Shown here: piece after piece, positions 8,229 through 21,567 of the stretch
Numbering within the stretch: position 1 is the first letter of the stretch
Layout of the letters: each line of letters opens with the position of its first letter
DNA from: Serratia nevei
GTDB taxonomy: Bacteria; Pseudomonadota; Gammaproteobacteria; Enterobacterales; Enterobacteriaceae
Assembly: GCF_024160145.1 (NCBI RefSeq)
Contig: NZ_JAMYWQ010000016.1
Coordinates: 43,176-107,175, forward strand
DNA length: 64,000 nucleotides
Direction: 5' to 3'
Made by a program: the position numbers and the translations under genes
The notes under the pieces: model-generated
The model's database searches: none
What the model saw: only the letters and a program-made list of their open reading frames with translations
What the model was told of the DNA's origin: nothing

Positions 8229-9758
8229 ATGTTTAACCTGAGTAACGTCAGGATCGCGGACGTTAAAAATGAAGTCCTGGCGGGCTTTGTGGTGGCGGTT
8301 TCGATGATCCCCGAGGCGGTCGGCTTTTCGCTGGTCGCCGGTCTTTCACCGATCGTCGGTTTGCATACCGCGTTTATTATCGGCCTGGTCACGGCGCTGT
8401 TCGGCGGCAAGCCGGGCATGGTTTCCGGCGCCGCCGGCTCCATTGTGGTGGTGTTGATGAGCCTGGCGGCGCAGTACGGCATGGGCTACGTGCTGTGGGC
8501 CACGCTGTTTGCCGGGGCGATTCAAATCCTGATCGGCGCCTTCCGGCTGGGCAAGTTCATTCGTCTGGTGCCGCTGCCGGCGATCCACGGCTTCGTTAAC
8601 GGTCTGGCGATCGTCATCATGCTGGCGCAGCTGAAGATGATCGCCGGGCAGGGGCCGCTGATGTACGGCCTGGTGGCGCTGGCGATTGCGGTGGTGGTGC
8701 TGTTCCCGCGCCTGACCAAAGCCATTCCGTCTTCGCTGGCGGCGCTGCTGGTGGTTTCGGCGTTGGCGATCGGCCTCAATCTGCACACGCTGCGGGTGGG
8801 CGATCTGGCGGACATTTCCGGCGCGCTGCCGCACTTTAGCCTGCCGACGGCGCCGCTCACGCTGGAGATGGTACGGGTGGTGTTGCCCTATGCGGTGGTG
8901 ATCGCCCTGGTCGGTTTGATTGAATCGCTGCTGACCATGACGGTGCTGGATGAAATGGGCGGCAAGAAGGGGAACGGCAACCGCGAAAGCATCGCGCAGG
9001 GCGCCGGTAACGCGGTATGCGGCCTGTTCGGCTGCTTCGCCGGCTGCGCGATGATCGGCCAGTCGATCATCAACTTCACCTCGGGCGGGCGCGGGCGTAT
9101 CTCCGGCACGGTGGGCGCCATCCTGCTGATTCTGTTCGTGGTCAGCCTGTCGCGCTATATCGGCCTGCTGCCGGTGGCGGCGCTGGCCGGGGTGATGCTG
9201 GTAGTGTGTTACAACACTTTCGAGTGGAGCTCGCTGCGCCGTTTGCGCCGCATGCCGAAGGCGGACGCGCTGGTGATGCTCGCCGTCACGCTGATCACCA
9301 TCTTTACCGATCTGGCGGTGGCGGTGATCAGCGGGGTGATTATCTCGGCGCTGGTGTTCGCCTGGCAGCAGGCGCGCATCCGTGTGCGCCAGCGGCAGGT
9401 GACGGGCGAGGTGGCGGTGTATCAGCTCGATGGCCCACTGTTCTTCGGCTCTACCGCCGCTTTCGCCGAGCTGTTTGACCCGCAGAGCGATCCGCAGAAC
9501 GTGGTGCTGGATTTTGCCGGCACCCGGGTGATGGATTCCAGCGGCGTAGAGGCGATCGATAAGCTGACGGCGCGTTATCTGGCGGCCGGGAAAAGCATTC
9601 GGCTGCGCCACCTGAGCGGTGACTGCGTGCGCTTGCTCAAGCGCGCCGGGCCGTTCTGCAGCCATGAGCTGGACGATCCGCAGTATTACGTGGCGGAAGA
9701 GGGCTTCACCGCCGATGACTGCCGCGTGAGCGAGGAGACCTTCAACCCGCGCGGTTAG
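8229..9758 (+). CDS. SulP-family anion transporter with STAS domain
   Basis: 509 residues. The SLC26/SulP transmembrane core (GFVVAVSMIPEAVGFSLVAG; GMVSGAAGSIVVVLMSLAAQ; IESLLTMTVLDEMGGKKGNG) is followed from about residue 400 by a STAS domain (YQLDGPLFFGSTAAF; VLDFAGTRVMDSSGVEAIDK). The predicted role is inner-membrane uptake of sulfate, bicarbonate or a dicarboxylate; the substrate cannot be read from sequence. It is clearly different from the DauA orthologue at 19.9-21.6 kb, so the window holds two SulP paralogues. It lies between pth and ychF on the opposite strand and ends at a shared hairpin with pth. Confidence 0.9.
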   Translation: MFNLSNVRIADVKNEVLAGFVVAVSMIPEAVGFSLVAGLSPIVGLHTAFIIGLVTALFGGKPGMVSGAAGSIVVVLMSLAAQYGMGYVLWATLFAGAIQILIGAFRLGKFIRLVPLPAIHGFVNGLAIVIMLAQLKMIAGQGPLMYGLVALAIAVVVLFPRLTKAIPSSLAALLVVSALAIGLNLHTLRVGDLADISGALPHFSLPTAPLTLEMVRVVLPYAVVIALVGLIESLLTMTVLDEMGGKKGNGNRESIAQGAGNAVCGLFGCFAGCAMIGQSIINFTSGGRGRISGTVGAILLILFVVSLSRYIGLLPVAALAGVMLVVCYNTFEWSSLRRLRRMPKADALVMLAVTLITIFTDLAVAVISGVIISALVFAWQQARIRVRQRQVTGEVAVYQLDGPLFFGSTAAFAELFDPQSDPQNVVLDFAGTRVMDSSGVEAIDKLTARYLAAGKSIRLRHLSGDCVRLLKRAGPFCSHELDDPQYYVAEEGFTADDCRVSEETFNPRG

Positions 9759-9764
9759 AAGCAG

Positions 9765-9787
9765 GCAGCGGGCAGGGCGCCCGCTGC
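9765..9787. terminator. Hairpin between convergent sulP and pth
   Basis: GCAGCGGGC (9765-9773) pairs perfectly with GCCCGCTGC (9779-9787) around a 5-nt loop, in the short gap between the two stop codons. There is little T-run, so it may only slow read-through. Confidence 0.55.
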
Positions 9788-9795
9788 GGCAAGGT

Positions 9796-10386
9796 TCAGG
9801 CCTGCGCCTTGAAGCTGTGCAGGCGCTGAACGGTTTTTTCCAGCCCGTCCTTCATCAGCATTTCGGTGCAGCGCAGCGACTCGTCGATCGCTTCGTCAAT
9901 CATCTTCTGCTCGCTGGCCGGCGGCTTGCCGAGCACGAAGCCCACCACCTTGTTCTTGTCACCCGGATGGCCGATGCCGATGCGCAGGCGATAGAAGTTC
10001 GGGTTGTTGCCGAACTTGTTCTGGATGTCCTTCAGGCCGTTGTGGCCGCCGTTGCCACCGCCGAGCTTGATTTTGGCCACGCCGGGCGGCAGATCCAGTT
10101 CGTCGTGCGCCACCAGGATCTCGTTCGGTTCGATGCGGTAGAAGTTGGCCATCGCCAGCACCGCTTTGCCGCTCAGGTTCATGAAGGTGGTCGGCACCAG
10201 CAGGCGCACGTCGTTGCCCGCCAGGTTCAAGCGGGCGGTGTAGCCGAAGAACTTGCTCTCTTCTTTCAACTGCTGATTGTGGCGCTGGGCCAGCAGATCG
10301 ACGTACCAGGCGCCGGCGTTGTGGCGCGTCTGGGCGTATTCCGCGCCCGGGTTGGCCAGGCCGACTATCAATTTAATACTGCTCAC
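9796..10386 (-). CDS. pth: Peptidyl-tRNA hydrolase
   Basis: 196 residues, standard length. It cleaves the ester bond of peptidyl-tRNAs released prematurely from ribosomes and recycles tRNA. Active-site segments are present: GLANPG with its Asn, TRHNAG with the catalytic His, FMNLSG, HDELD and [11 protein letters not shown]. The C-terminus [12 protein letters not shown] is typical. It is divergent from ychH and convergent with sulP. Confidence 0.97.
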   Translation of the reverse strand: MSSIKLIVGLANPGAEYAQTRHNAGAWYVDLLAQRHNQQLKEESKFFGYTARLNLAGNDVRLLVPTTFMNLSGKAVLAMANFYRIEPNEILVAHDELDLPPGVAKIKLGGGNGGHNGLKDIQNKFGNNPNFYRLRIGIGHPGDKNKVVGFVLGKPPASEQKMIDEAIDESLRCTEMLMKDGLEKTVQRLHSFKAQA

Positions 10387-10572
10387 TGGGAGATTCGCTA
10401 TGATCAGGGTAATGGAAAGGGCCTTAGTCTACCTGCCGGGGCGGCGAATGACAAAATTCGATCTGCGCCGGTGCCTTAGGTAAGAAAGACGAATGATTCA
10501 TTAGCTGAATAATTCAATTTGTCCGCTAATTTTCAGCGGCGTGTTAAGAAGTGTCAATAATTCTTTACCATT

Positions 10573-10616
10573 TGTGATCGCCTCCGCAATCCCCTTGCCG
10601 TAACAAGGACTATACT
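10573..10616 (+). promoter_or_regulatory. Candidate CRP-dependent promoter of ychH
   Basis: TGTGA (10573-10577), 6-nt spacer, CCGCA (10584-10588): 8 of 10 positions of the CRP half-sites. TATACT (10611-10616) is a good -10 and there is no recognisable -35. The site is centred about 42 bp before the predicted start, the class II CRP position. E. coli ychH is, from memory, CRP-activated. The remainder of the 300-bp pth/ychH gap shows nothing else clear. Confidence 0.4.
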
Positions 10617-10687
10617 TAACTTATCAAAGTGGGTTAACAAGTTGCAGCGTTATCCCGGTTGGCACATGGCAATCATGGAGGTGGCAT

Positions 10688-10966
10688 ATGAAACGTAGAA
10701 ACGCGGACAGAATGGGCAACTTTTTTATGGGGCTGGGCCTGGTCGTGATGATCGGTGGCGTTGGATACTCCATTATTGCTGAAGTATCCCAGTTCGATTT
10801 ACCGCAATTTTTCGCCCACGGCGCCATCATGAGTATCTTCGTCGGCGCGCTGTTGTGGCTGGTGGGCGCGCGTATCGGCGGCCGCGAGCAGGTGGCGGAT
10901 CGCTACTGGTGGGTAAAACACTTTGATAAACGGTGCCGTAACGACCAACATCGTTCGTCGCATTGA
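10688..10966 (+). CDS. ychH: Stress-associated small inner-membrane protein YchH
   Basis: 92 residues with two hydrophobic helices (FFMGLGLVVMIGGVGYSIIA; SIFVGALLWLVGARIGG) and a basic C-terminus (WWVKHFDKRCRNDQH). It matches YchH (DUF2583), a stress-induced membrane protein of uncertain biochemical role. GGAGG is 5 nt before the ATG. The position between pth and prs matches E. coli. Confidence 0.9.
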   Translation: MKRRNADRMGNFFMGLGLVVMIGGVGYSIIAEVSQFDLPQFFAHGAIMSIFVGALLWLVGARIGGREQVADRYWWVKHFDKRCRNDQHRSSH

Positions 10967-11052
10967 TTAAAAAATCAGAAGGGAAGCGAGAGCAGGGCAA
11001 GGGAATATCTGCCGTGCATTAAGGTTTGAGGTCATGTTGGACTACGAGTAGA

Positions 11053-11090
11053 AAACCCGTTGTTGCTCACGCACCAACGGGTTTTTCTTT
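11053..11090 (+). terminator. Rho-independent terminator downstream of ychH
   Basis: AAACCCGTTG (11053-11062) pairs with CAACGGGTTT (11075-11084) and is followed by a T-rich tail (TTTTTCTTTT). It closes the ychH transcript, or a short transcript starting in the 85 bp before it. Confidence 0.85.
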
Positions 11091-11151
11091 TGCTGCTGTC
11101 GGGCTCGTTATCTTTCCGGCACGGTGGGCGCCGCACCGGAAAGACGACGAA

Positions 11152-12273
<1,122 letters not shown>

Positions 12274-13140
12274 CTACGACTCAAACCGCCCGGAACGAAT
12301 GCGATGTAGTGGGGAGACGTTAACGCCGCGCGCTACAAAACCACGCAACCACTCCGGGGCTTGATTTAACACCTGACGGGCGGCGATTTCTGTGTCGAAT
12401 TCAGCAAACACACAAGCACCTGTGCCAGTCAGGCGTGACGGGGCGTATTCTAACAGCCATGAAAGAAGCTGTTCAACCTCGCGAAAACGTTTTCTTGCGA
12501 TCGGTTCGCAATCATTTGCGTACGGCGCCTGCAACAGCTCACTTAAGGAGCGAACCGGGGTGTCTCTTTTCAATTCGGCGTCGCCGAAGATAACCGGCGT
12601 CGGGATGCCGACGCCGGGATGCGCCACCAGATACCATTTTTCCTGCGGCTCGGCCGGCTGCAGGCGCTCGCCGATGCCTTCGGCGAAGGCGGCGTGGCCG
12701 CGCACGAACACCGGCACGTCGGCGCCGAGGCTGAGCCCCAGCGCTGCCAGTTGGTCGTCGTCAAGACCGCAGCGCCACAGTTCGTTGAGCGCCACCAGCA
12801 CGGTGGCGGCGTTGGAGGAGCCGCCGCCCAAACCGCCGCCCATCGGCAGGCGCTTGTCGATGCTGATGTCGGCGCCGCGCGGTGCGGTGTGCAGGCCGCG
12901 TTCATCGCAATAGCGTTGCAGCAAGCGGGCGGCGCGCACGATCAGGTTCTGCTCGTCCGGCACGCCGTCGACCGGCGTCAGCAGATGAATACGCTCGTCC
13001 TGGCGCGGGTCAATGGTCAGGGTGTCGCCGTAGTCCAAGAACTGGAACAGCGTCTGCAGCAGGTGATAGCCGTCCTCACGACGGCCGGTGATGTACAAAA
13101 ACAGGTTGAGTTTCGCGGGGGAGGGCCACTGGCGGATCAT
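12274..13140 (-). CDS. ispE: 4-diphosphocytidyl-2-C-methyl-D-erythritol kinase
   Basis: 288 residues, a GHMP kinase that phosphorylates CDP-ME in the non-mevalonate isoprenoid pathway. Landmarks: N-terminal [20 protein letters not shown] with the substrate-side Lys, the ATP loop [17 protein letters not shown] near residue 100, LGADVPVF with the catalytic Asp, and C-terminal [12 protein letters not shown]. Its ATG overlaps the lolB stop by 4 nt (ATGA), so the two are translationally coupled. Confidence 0.97.
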   Translation of the reverse strand: MIRQWPSPAKLNLFLYITGRREDGYHLLQTLFQFLDYGDTLTIDPRQDERIHLLTPVDGVPDEQNLIVRAARLLQRYCDERGLHTAPRGADISIDKRLPMGGGLGGGSSNAATVLVALNELWRCGLDDDQLAALGLSLGADVPVFVRGHAAFAEGIGERLQPAEPQEKWYLVAHPGVGIPTPVIFGDAELKRDTPVRSLSELLQAPYANDCEPIARKRFREVEQLLSWLLEYAPSRLTGTGACVFAEFDTEIAARQVLNQAPEWLRGFVARGVNVSPLHRIRSGRFES

Positions 13141-13760
13141 TTGAGCGTCCAGTTATCCATTTTCAGCTTGATGCGTTGGTCGCCCTGTTGCAGTTCCAGG
13201 CGGTTCGGCAGCGTCGGCTGCACGTCATTGCTGTAGCCCTGGTAATCCACTTTCCAGGTCTGGCCGCCTTGCTGGTAAGTCAGCTTGCTCAGGCGATATT
13301 GGTCATCCAGCGCAAAATCGCTGGCTTCGCCCGGCAGGCCAAGCATCCACTGGCGCAGGTTATTCAGCGGGATCGCCATGCCGGTCAGCTTGCGGATCAT
13401 CTCTTCCGGGTTGTCGCTGACATAGCGTTTGCCCTGGTTGTCGGTCAGCTGCACCACGTTTTTCTGCACGTTGAGATCCATTTCCGTGCTGCCCAGCGGG
13501 TTGGTCAGCAACAGGCGGTAACGCTCCGGCGAGAACTGCTGCCAGAAGAAGCGGGCGTAGACTTTTTTCTGATCAGACAAGTAGGCGAAGGAGCCGCGGG
13601 TCTGATAGGTACTGAGCTGTTGCACCGCCTGCTCATGAGCGCGCCACTGCGGTGAAGTCGGGCTGGTGGCCGGGCCGGTCGGCTTGGTGGTGGTACAGGC
13701 GGCCAGCACCAGGCTGGCCAGCGGGATCAGACGGAGCAAACTAACTTTGCGTATTGGCAT
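13137..13760 (-). CDS. lolB: Outer-membrane lipoprotein receptor LolB
   Basis: 207 residues from the ATG at 13760. A lipoprotein signal peptide ends in lipobox LVLAAC (Cys about residue 21). The mature part has LolB landmarks [40 protein letters not shown] and [10 protein letters not shown]. It accepts lipoproteins from LolA and inserts them in the outer membrane, completing the pathway begun by LolCDE (29.1-32.2 kb). An upstream in-frame ATG at 13793 would bury the signal peptide and was rejected. It is first gene of lolB-ispE(-prs), divergent from hemA. Confidence 0.96.
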   Translation of the reverse strand: MPIRKVSLLRLIPLASLVLAACTTTKPTGPATSPTSPQWRAHEQAVQQLSTYQTRGSFAYLSDQKKVYARFFWQQFSPERYRLLLTNPLGSTEMDLNVQKNVVQLTDNQGKRYVSDNPEEMIRKLTGMAIPLNNLRQWMLGLPGEASDFALDDQYRLSKLTYQQGGQTWKVDYQGYSNDVQPTLPNRLELQQGDQRIKLKMDNWTLK

Positions 13761-14455
13761 AACTTTATCTTGTCCTTTTGTCCTTGCGGGCATGTGCGAC
13801 GAAACCCGGATTCAGCGCTCACGCTAACGGGGCGGCGGCGGCGCGTCAATTTTTTGCTGCATCGCGTTGAATCTTGCCGCTTTTACCGGCGCAATGCCAA
13901 CCCGATACGCGCGTCGGGGTCGCCGTTAAGATTAACACAACCGTGTCGTATCGCTGCCCGGGGGCAACAATTTTCGTTGCGTCGGGGGCCGCCGTTAGCC
14001 TTTGGTTGATGTTTGCCTCGCTATGCTGCCGGGGGTTTTGTTGCGGGAAATAATCGAATGAAGATTGCGGTGCGGATAATCATTTCGCTTCTGTGCTTTG
14101 CCGGTGCGGTATTCTTTTACTTTCAGGCCAAGCAGGTTTTTTGCCAGCAGGTCTCTTTTATCCTGGATCCCACCTACCGTTGCGGCACGCTGGGTTGGTA
14201 AGCGCGCGGATTATCAGCGGATAACCTGCGGGTTTTACCGAATCCTGTGCGGGAGATCGCATCCTGCGCTAAAATTCAGTATGTTATGTCGTCAAATTAT
14301 AAATCATCTCACTGTATTTATTAATGATTCATCGATTGATGCCGTCTATGGCAATGATTGAACGGAAGATGCGGTTGTTACTTTTATTGATCCTGCGCAT
14401 CAAGTAGAATGCCGTTCAACGAGAACCCGTACCAACAGAAGTATTACTCGAAGCA
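13761..14455. other. Long lolB/hemA divergent intergenic region
   Basis: About 695 bp between divergent essential operons. Apart from one possible small membrane-protein ORF (14058-14201) no gene is supported. The last 250 bp before hemA are AT-richer and should hold the hemA promoter(s), but I cannot assign -35/-10 pairs with confidence. Confidence 0.5.
14058..14201 (+). CDS. Possible 47-aa single-pass membrane protein
   Basis: Starts MKIAVRIIISLLCFAGAVFF, a plausible signal anchor, followed by a Cys-containing tail (VFCQQVSF, DPTYRCGTLGW). The upstream sequence GGGAAATAATCGA is only a weak ribosome site. It resembles the small hydrophobic proteins often missed in enterobacterial intergenic regions. 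I do not recognise a family, and a chance ORF remains likely. Confidence 0.35.
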   Translation: MKIAVRIIISLLCFAGAVFFYFQAKQVFCQQVSFILDPTYRCGTLGW

Positions 14456-15718
14456 ATGACCCTGCTGGCGTTAGGTATAAATCACAAAACCGCACCGGTT
14501 TCTCTGCGTGAAAGGGTGACCTTCTCGCCAGAGTCTATCGATCAGGCGCTGACCAGCTTGCTCCAACAACCGTTGGTGCAGGGCGGCGTCGTGTTGTCCA
14601 CCTGCAACCGCACCGAACTGTACCTTAGCGTGGAGCAGCAGGAACACATGCACGAGCAGCTGGTCGCCTGGCTGTGCGCCTACCATAACCTGCGTCCGGA
14701 AGAGGTGAAGAAAAGCCTGTACTGGCATCAGGGCAACGACGCGGTCAGCCATCTGATGCGGGTGGCGAGCGGGCTGGACTCACTGGTACTGGGTGAACCG
14801 CAGATCCTCGGCCAGGTGAAAAAGGCCTTCGCCGAGTCGCAACGCGGCCAGTCGCTGTCCGGCGAACTGGAGCGTCTGTTCCAGAAATCCTTCTCCGTCG
14901 CCAAGCGCGTGCGTACCGAAACCGACATCGGTGCCAGCGCGGTCTCCGTGGCGTTCGCCGCCTGTACCCTGGCGCGCCAGATCTTCGAATCGCTGGCCGA
15001 TCTCAACGTCTTGCTGGTGGGTGCCGGTGAAACCATCGAGCTGGTGGCACGCCACCTGCGGGAACACAAAGTGCGGCATATGATCATCGCCAACCGTACC
15101 CGCGAGCGCGCGCAGCTGCTGGCGGACGAGGTCGGCGCGGAAGTGATCACCCTGCCGGAGATCGACGAACGCCTGGCGGACGCCGACATCATCATCAGTT
15201 CCACCGCCAGCCCGCTGCCGATCATCGGCAAGGGCATGGTGGAGCGGGCGCTGAAGGCGCGCCGCAACCAGCCGATGCTGCTGGTGGATATCGCCGTACC
15301 GCGCGACATCGAACCGGAAGTCGGCAAACTGGCCAACGCCTATCTGTACAGCGTGGACGATCTGCACGCCATCATTCAAAGCAACCTGGCGCAGCGCAAA
15401 GCGGCGGCGGTGCAGGCGGAGTCGATCGTGCAGCAGGAAAGCACCAACTTCATGGCCTGGCTGCGCTCGCAGGGCGCGGTGGAAACCATCCGCGACTACC
15501 GTTCGCAGGCCGACCAAATTCGCGCAGAGATGGAGGCCAAAGCGCTGGCCGCCATCGCGCAGGGCGCCAACGTGGAGCAGGTTATTCACGAGCTGGCCCA
15601 TAAACTGACCAACCGTCTTATTCATGCTCCCACCAAATCCCTCCAGCAGGCCGCCGGCGACGGCGACGTGGAGCGGTTGCAGTTATTACGCGACAGCCTC
15701 GGGCTGGATCAGCATTAG
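14456..15718 (+). CDS. hemA: Glutamyl-tRNA reductase
   Basis: 420 residues. First committed step of C5-pathway heme synthesis: reduction of Glu-tRNA to glutamate-1-semialdehyde with NADPH. Nucleophile Cys50 is in [10 protein letters not shown]. The substrate region [20 protein letters not shown] and the NADPH Rossmann motif VLLVGAGET are present. The N-terminus [18 protein letters not shown] matches the E. coli form whose stability is heme-controlled through Lon/ClpAP. It heads hemA-prfA-prmC-sirB2-sirB1-kdsA; prfA starts 31 nt later. Confidence 0.98.
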   Translation: MTLLALGINHKTAPVSLRERVTFSPESIDQALTSLLQQPLVQGGVVLSTCNRTELYLSVEQQEHMHEQLVAWLCAYHNLRPEEVKKSLYWHQGNDAVSHLMRVASGLDSLVLGEPQILGQVKKAFAESQRGQSLSGELERLFQKSFSVAKRVRTETDIGASAVSVAFAACTLARQIFESLADLNVLLVGAGETIELVARHLREHKVRHMIIANRTRERAQLLADEVGAEVITLPEIDERLADADIIISSTASPLPIIGKGMVERALKARRNQPMLLVDIAVPRDIEPEVGKLANAYLYSVDDLHAIIQSNLAQRKAAAVQAESIVQQESTNFMAWLRSQGAVETIRDYRSQADQIRAEMEAKALAAIAQGANVEQVIHELAHKLTNRLIHAPTKSLQQAAGDGDVERLQLLRDSLGLDQH

Positions 15719-15749
15719 TTTTCTTTATTAACAGGGTTTATTACCACGC

Positions 15750-16835
15750 ATGAAGCCTTCTATTGTTGCCAAACTGGAAGCGTTACAAGAGCGCCATGAA
15801 GAAGTGCAGGCGCTGCTCGGCGACGCCGGCGTTATCGCCGACCAAGACCGGTTCCGCGCGCTGTCGCGAGAATACGCGCAGCTGACCGACGTCAGCCGCT
15901 GCTTCCTGGAATGGCGCCAGGTGCAGGAGGATCTGGAGACGGCGGAAATGATGCTGGACGATCCGGAAATGCGCGAGATGGCGCAGGAAGAGCTGAAACA
16001 GGCGCGGGCGGCCAGCGAAGCGCTGGAACAGCAGCTGCAGGTGTTGCTGCTGCCGAAAGATCCGGACGACGAGCGCAGCTGTTTCCTCGAAGTGCGCGCC
16101 GGCACCGGCGGCGATGAGGCGGCGATCTTCGCCGGCGATCTGTTCCGCATGTACAGCCGCTATGCGGAAAGCCGCCGCTGGCGCGTCGAGGTGATGAGCG
16201 CCAATGAAGGCGAGCACGGCGGCTTCAAAGAAGTGATCGCCAAAGTCTCCGGCGACGGCGTGTACGGCCAGCTGAAGTTTGAATCCGGCGGCCACCGCGT
16301 GCAGCGCGTGCCGGAAACCGAATCCCAGGGGCGCATCCACACCTCCGCCTGCACCGTGGCGGTGATGCCGGAAGTGCCGGAAGCCGAGCTGCCGGACATC
16401 AACCCGGGCGATCTGAAAATCGACACCTTCCGCTCCTCCGGCGCCGGTGGCCAGCACGTTAACACCACCGACTCGGCAATCCGCATCACCCACCTGCCGA
16501 CCGGCATCGTGGTGGAGTGTCAGGACGAGCGTTCACAGCATAAAAACAAGGCCAAGGCGATGTCGGTGCTGGGCGCGCGCATTCGCGCCGCCGAGATGGC
16601 CAAGCGCCAGCAGGCCGAGGCGTCCACTCGCCGCAACCTGCTGGGCAGCGGCGATCGTTCCGATCGCAACCGCACCTACAACTTCCCGCAGGGGCGAGTG
16701 ACCGACCACCGCATCAACCTGACGCTCTACCGTCTGGACGAGGTGATGGAAGGCAAACTGGACATGCTGATCCAGCCGATCGTGCAGGAGTATCAGGCCG
16801 ATCAACTGGCTGCGCTGTCCGCCGAGCAAGAGTGA
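15750..16835 (+). CDS. prfA: Peptide chain release factor 1
   Basis: 361 residues. The GGQ motif is at 233-235 (GAGGQHVN). The codon-recognition tripeptide is PET (RVPETESQ), a variant of the RF1 PxT signature that reads UAA and UAG. The tail [20 protein letters not shown] is typical. The stop overlaps the prmC start (TGATG), which couples production of RF1 with the enzyme that methylates its GGQ glutamine. Confidence 0.98.
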   Translation: MKPSIVAKLEALQERHEEVQALLGDAGVIADQDRFRALSREYAQLTDVSRCFLEWRQVQEDLETAEMMLDDPEMREMAQEELKQARAASEALEQQLQVLLLPKDPDDERSCFLEVRAGTGGDEAAIFAGDLFRMYSRYAESRRWRVEVMSANEGEHGGFKEVIAKVSGDGVYGQLKFESGGHRVQRVPETESQGRIHTSACTVAVMPEVPEAELPDINPGDLKIDTFRSSGAGGQHVNTTDSAIRITHLPTGIVVECQDERSQHKNKAKAMSVLGARIRAAEMAKRQQAEASTRRNLLGSGDRSDRNRTYNFPQGRVTDHRINLTLYRLDEVMEGKLDMLIQPIVQEYQADQLAALSAEQE

Positions 16836-17668
16836 TGGACTATCAACACTGGCTGAAAGCCGCCGCCGCGCGTTTGACCCACAGCGACAGCGCCCGGCGC
16901 GACGCGGAAATCCTGTTGGGTTTCGTGACCGGCAAGGCCAGAACCTTCCTGATGGCGTTCGGTGAAACCCTGCTGACGCCCCCGCAGCAACAGCAGCTGG
17001 AGACGCTGCTGGCGCGCCGCGAACGCGGTGAGCCGGTGGCCTATCTGGTGGGCGAACGCGAGTTTTGGTCGCTGCCGCTGTCGGTTTCGCCCGCAACGCT
17101 GATCCCGCGCCCGGATACCGAATGCCTGGTGGAGCTGGCGCTGGCGCGCCTGCCGCCGCAACCCTGCCACTTCCTCGATCTTGGCACCGGTACCGGCGCC
17201 ATCGCGCTGGCGCTGGCCAGCGAGCGCTCCGATTGTTCGGCTATCGGCGTTGATGTGCAGCCGGAGGCGGTTGCGCTGGCGCAGCACAATGCGCACAAGC
17301 TCAAGATCGACAACGTCCGATTTCTACAGGGCAGCTGGTTTGCGCCGGTGGCGGGGCAACGCTTCGCGCTGATCGCCAGCAATCCGCCCTATATCGACGC
17401 CGCCGATCCGCATTTGTCGCAGGGCGACGTGCGCTTCGAGCCGGGCAGCGCGCTGGTCGCCGCCGATCATGGGTTGGCGGATCTGGCCGCCATCGTGCGC
17501 CAGGCGCCGCACCATTTGCAGCCCCAGGGCTGGCTGCTGTTGGAGCATGGCTGGCAGCAGGGCGAGAGCGTGCGCGCGCTGCTGCAGGCCGCCGGATTTT
17601 CCGCTGTCGCCACCCACCGTGATTATGGCGACAACGACCGCGTGACGCTCGGCCAATGGCCGGGATAA
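16835..17668 (+). CDS. prmC: Release factor glutamine N5-methyltransferase
   Basis: 277 residues from ATG 16835 ([14 protein letters not shown]); a GTG one codon earlier is possible but less likely. It methylates the GGQ glutamine of RF1 and RF2 using SAM. SAM-binding DLGTGTGAIALALASER and catalytic NPPY (ASNPPYIDAADPHL) are intact. Its ATG overlaps the prfA stop by one base. Confidence 0.97.
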   Translation: MDYQHWLKAAAARLTHSDSARRDAEILLGFVTGKARTFLMAFGETLLTPPQQQQLETLLARRERGEPVAYLVGEREFWSLPLSVSPATLIPRPDTECLVELALARLPPQPCHFLDLGTGTGAIALALASERSDCSAIGVDVQPEAVALAQHNAHKLKIDNVRFLQGSWFAPVAGQRFALIASNPPYIDAADPHLSQGDVRFEPGSALVAADHGLADLAAIVRQAPHHLQPQGWLLLEHGWQQGESVRALLQAAGFSAVATHRDYGDNDRVTLGQWPG

Positions 17669-17712
17669 GCGCCTCTCATAATAACGACGCCCGGGCTATT
17701 TAAGGGAGCATC

Positions 17713-18107
17713 ATGACTGCATACACCGCGTTGAAACATTTCCATTTGCTGACGGTCGCCATCAGTATTACCTTGTTTGTGCTGCGTTTCTTTTGGCAGT
17801 GGCGCCGCTCGCCGATCCTGGGCCGCCGCTGGGTCAAGATAGCGCCGCACCTGAATGATACGCTGCTGTTCGTCAGCGGCATCGCGCTGGTGGTGACGTT
17901 CGGGTTTTATCCGCTGCTGGGTATGGACTCATGGCTGACCGAGAAGCTGTTTGGCGTTATTATCTATATCCTGCTTGGCTACGTCGCATTGGGCAAGAAG
18001 ACCAAAAGTCAGCGGCTGCGAACCGTGGCGTTCGTGCTGGCGTTGGGCTGTCTGTATCTGATAATTAAACTTGCCACGACGAAAATACCGTTTCTGATGG
18101 GATACCT

Positions 18108-18111
<4 letters not shown>
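17713..18111 (+). CDS. sirB2: SirB2-family inner-membrane protein
   Basis: 132 residues with about four membrane helices (HLLTVAISITLFVLRFFW; TLLFVSGIALVVTFGFYPLL; LFGVIIYILLGYVALG; TVAFVLALGCLYLIIKLA). It matches SirB2/YchQ, always found between prmC and sirB1; the molecular function is not settled. GGGAGC precedes the ATG. The stop overlaps sirB1 by 4 nt. Confidence 0.93.
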
Positions 18112-19830
<1,719 letters not shown>

Positions 19831-19850
19831 GCGCGCATCGCCATAAAAAA

Positions 19851-19875
19851 AAGCCCGACTTGTCGGGCTTTTTTA
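19851..19875. terminator. Terminator between convergent kdsA and dauA
   Basis: AAGCCCGAC (19851-19859), loop TT, GTCGGGCTT (19862-19870), then TTTTT on the plus strand and an A-run before the stem. It therefore works in both directions. Confidence 0.92.
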
Positions 19876-19878
19876 CGT

Positions 19879-21567
19879 TTAGGCGCCGGTGGCCGCCAGC
19901 GCTTCCGGCAGCGTCGGGTAGAACTGCAAACGGCCCTCAATCGGCTGCACTCGCGCGCGCGCCAGGGTTTTCAGCGGCTGGAACGGCACGTCGGTGATCA
20001 CCAGCTTTTTGCCCGCCGGCAGCACGTCGATAAAGCGCCGCAGGGCGCTCAGGCCGCCGGCGTCGAGCACTGGTACCGCATCCCACTGCAGCACGATCGT
20101 CCGGTAGCCTTCACTGCGCGCCAGCAGTTCGGTAAAGATGCGCTCGGCGGCGGCGAAGAACAGCGGGCCGTTTACCCGCAGCACCAGGCGGCCGTCGGCG
20201 GCGCTCAGCTCACTCAGCCGCGTCATGCGCGCGATGCGGCGCATAAACAGCAGCGACGCCAGCACGATGCCTACGGTAATGGCGATCACCATGTCGAACA
20301 GCACCGTCAGCGACATGCACAGCAGCAGCACCAGAATGTCGTCCTTCGGCGCCCGGCGCAGCAGATAAATCACCTTGTGCGCCTCGCTCATGTTCCAGGC
20401 GACCATCAGCAGCAGTGCCGCCATCGCCGCCAGCGGCAGGTAAGAGAGCCACGGTGCCAATACCAGCAGCGCCAACAGCACCAGCAGCGCGTGGATGATG
20501 GCGGACACCGGCGAGGTGGCGCCGGCGCGCACGTTGGCCGCCGAACGGGCAATCGCGGCGGTGGCGGTAATGCCGCCGAAGAACGGCGCGATGATGTTGC
20601 CCGCACCCTGGCCGATCAGCTCGCTGTTCGAGTTGTGCTTCTTGCCGGTCATGCCGTCGAGCACCACCGCGCACAGCAGCGATTCGATCGCGCCGAGCAT
20701 CGCCATCGAAAACGCCGCCGGCAGCAGGGCGGAAACGGTTTGCCAGCTCAGGGTGAACGGCTGCCCGCCGCCGCCCGGCAGATCCCAGGGCAGCAGCAGC
20801 TGCGGCAGGATAGGCGGAATGCCCTGGCCGCTGCTGCCGTCGGCCAGCAGGTAGCTGAAGCGTGAGCCGATGGTCGCCACCGGGTGATCAAACAGCGCCA
20901 GCAGCCCCATCAGCGCGGTGCCCGCCAGCAGCGCCGGCAGGTGGCCTGGCACCCGCAGGCCGAGCTTGGGCCAGAAGATCAGGATCAGGAGCGTCACCGC
21001 GCCGATCAGGGTATCGCCGAGATCCAGCGTCGGCAGCGCCTGCAGCAGGGCGTACAGCTTGCCGACGTAATTTTCCGGCGTGTGCGCCAGCTGCAGGCCG
21101 AAGAAGTCTTTGATCTGCATGGTGGCGATGGTGATGGCGATACCGGAGGTAAAGCCGAGCGTCACCGGCAGCGGAATGTACTCGATCAGCCGGCCAAAGC
21201 GCGCCAGCCCCATCAGCAGCAGAAACACCCCGGAGATCAACGTGGCCACCAGCAGGCCGGCCAGGCCGAACTGTTGCGAAACCGGATAGAGGATCACCAC
21301 GAAGGCGGCGGTGGGGCCGGAGACGCTGTAGCGCGAACCGCCGCTGACGGCGATGACGATACCGGCGATGGCGGCGGTATACAGGCCGTACTGCGGCGGC
21401 ACGCCGCTGGCGATCGCCAGCGCCATCGCCAGCGGGATGGCGATAATGCCGACCGTCACCCCGGCGATAGCGTCTTTCAGCAACCGCGCCAGGCTATAAG
21501 GTTCCCGCCAGCAGGCGTCGATCAGCGCGCTGAAGGGGCGAATTTTGTTTATTTCATGCGTTTTCAT
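19879..21567 (-). CDS. dauA: C4-dicarboxylic acid transporter DauA (SulP family)
   Basis: 562 residues. N-terminal [20 protein letters not shown] and [21 protein letters not shown] helices closely follow E. coli DauA (former YchM), which takes up succinate at acidic pH. The SulP core contains [20 protein letters not shown] and [20 protein letters not shown]. The C-terminal STAS domain includes [20 protein letters not shown] and [12 protein letters not shown]. In E. coli dauA lies between ychH and prs; here it is next to kdsA on the minus strand, so it has moved relative to that order. Confidence 0.93.
   Translation of the reverse strand: MKTHEINKIRPFSALIDACWREPYSLARLLKDAIAGVTVGIIAIPLAMALAIASGVPPQYGLYTAAIAGIVIAVSGGSRYSVSGPTAAFVVILYPVSQQFGLAGLLVATLISGVFLLLMGLARFGRLIEYIPLPVTLGFTSGIAITIATMQIKDFFGLQLAHTPENYVGKLYALLQALPTLDLGDTLIGAVTLLILIFWPKLGLRVPGHLPALLAGTALMGLLALFDHPVATIGSRFSYLLADGSSGQGIPPILPQLLLPWDLPGGGGQPFTLSWQTVSALLPAAFSMAMLGAIESLLCAVVLDGMTGKKHNSNSELIGQGAGNIIAPFFGGITATAAIARSAANVRAGATSPVSAIIHALLVLLALLVLAPWLSYLPLAAMAALLLMVAWNMSEAHKVIYLLRRAPKDDILVLLLCMSLTVLFDMVIAITVGIVLASLLFMRRIARMTRLSELSAADGRLVLRVNGPLFFAAAERIFTELLARSEGYRTIVLQWDAVPVLDAGGLSALRRFIDVLPAGKKLVITDVPFQPLKTLARARVQPIEGRLQFYPTLPEALAATGA

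Noticed and set aside
8346..9665. 439-codon open frame antisense to the SulP gene
   Set aside because: Low-complexity His/Arg/Gln-rich translation; the sense strand has clear SulP and STAS motifs.
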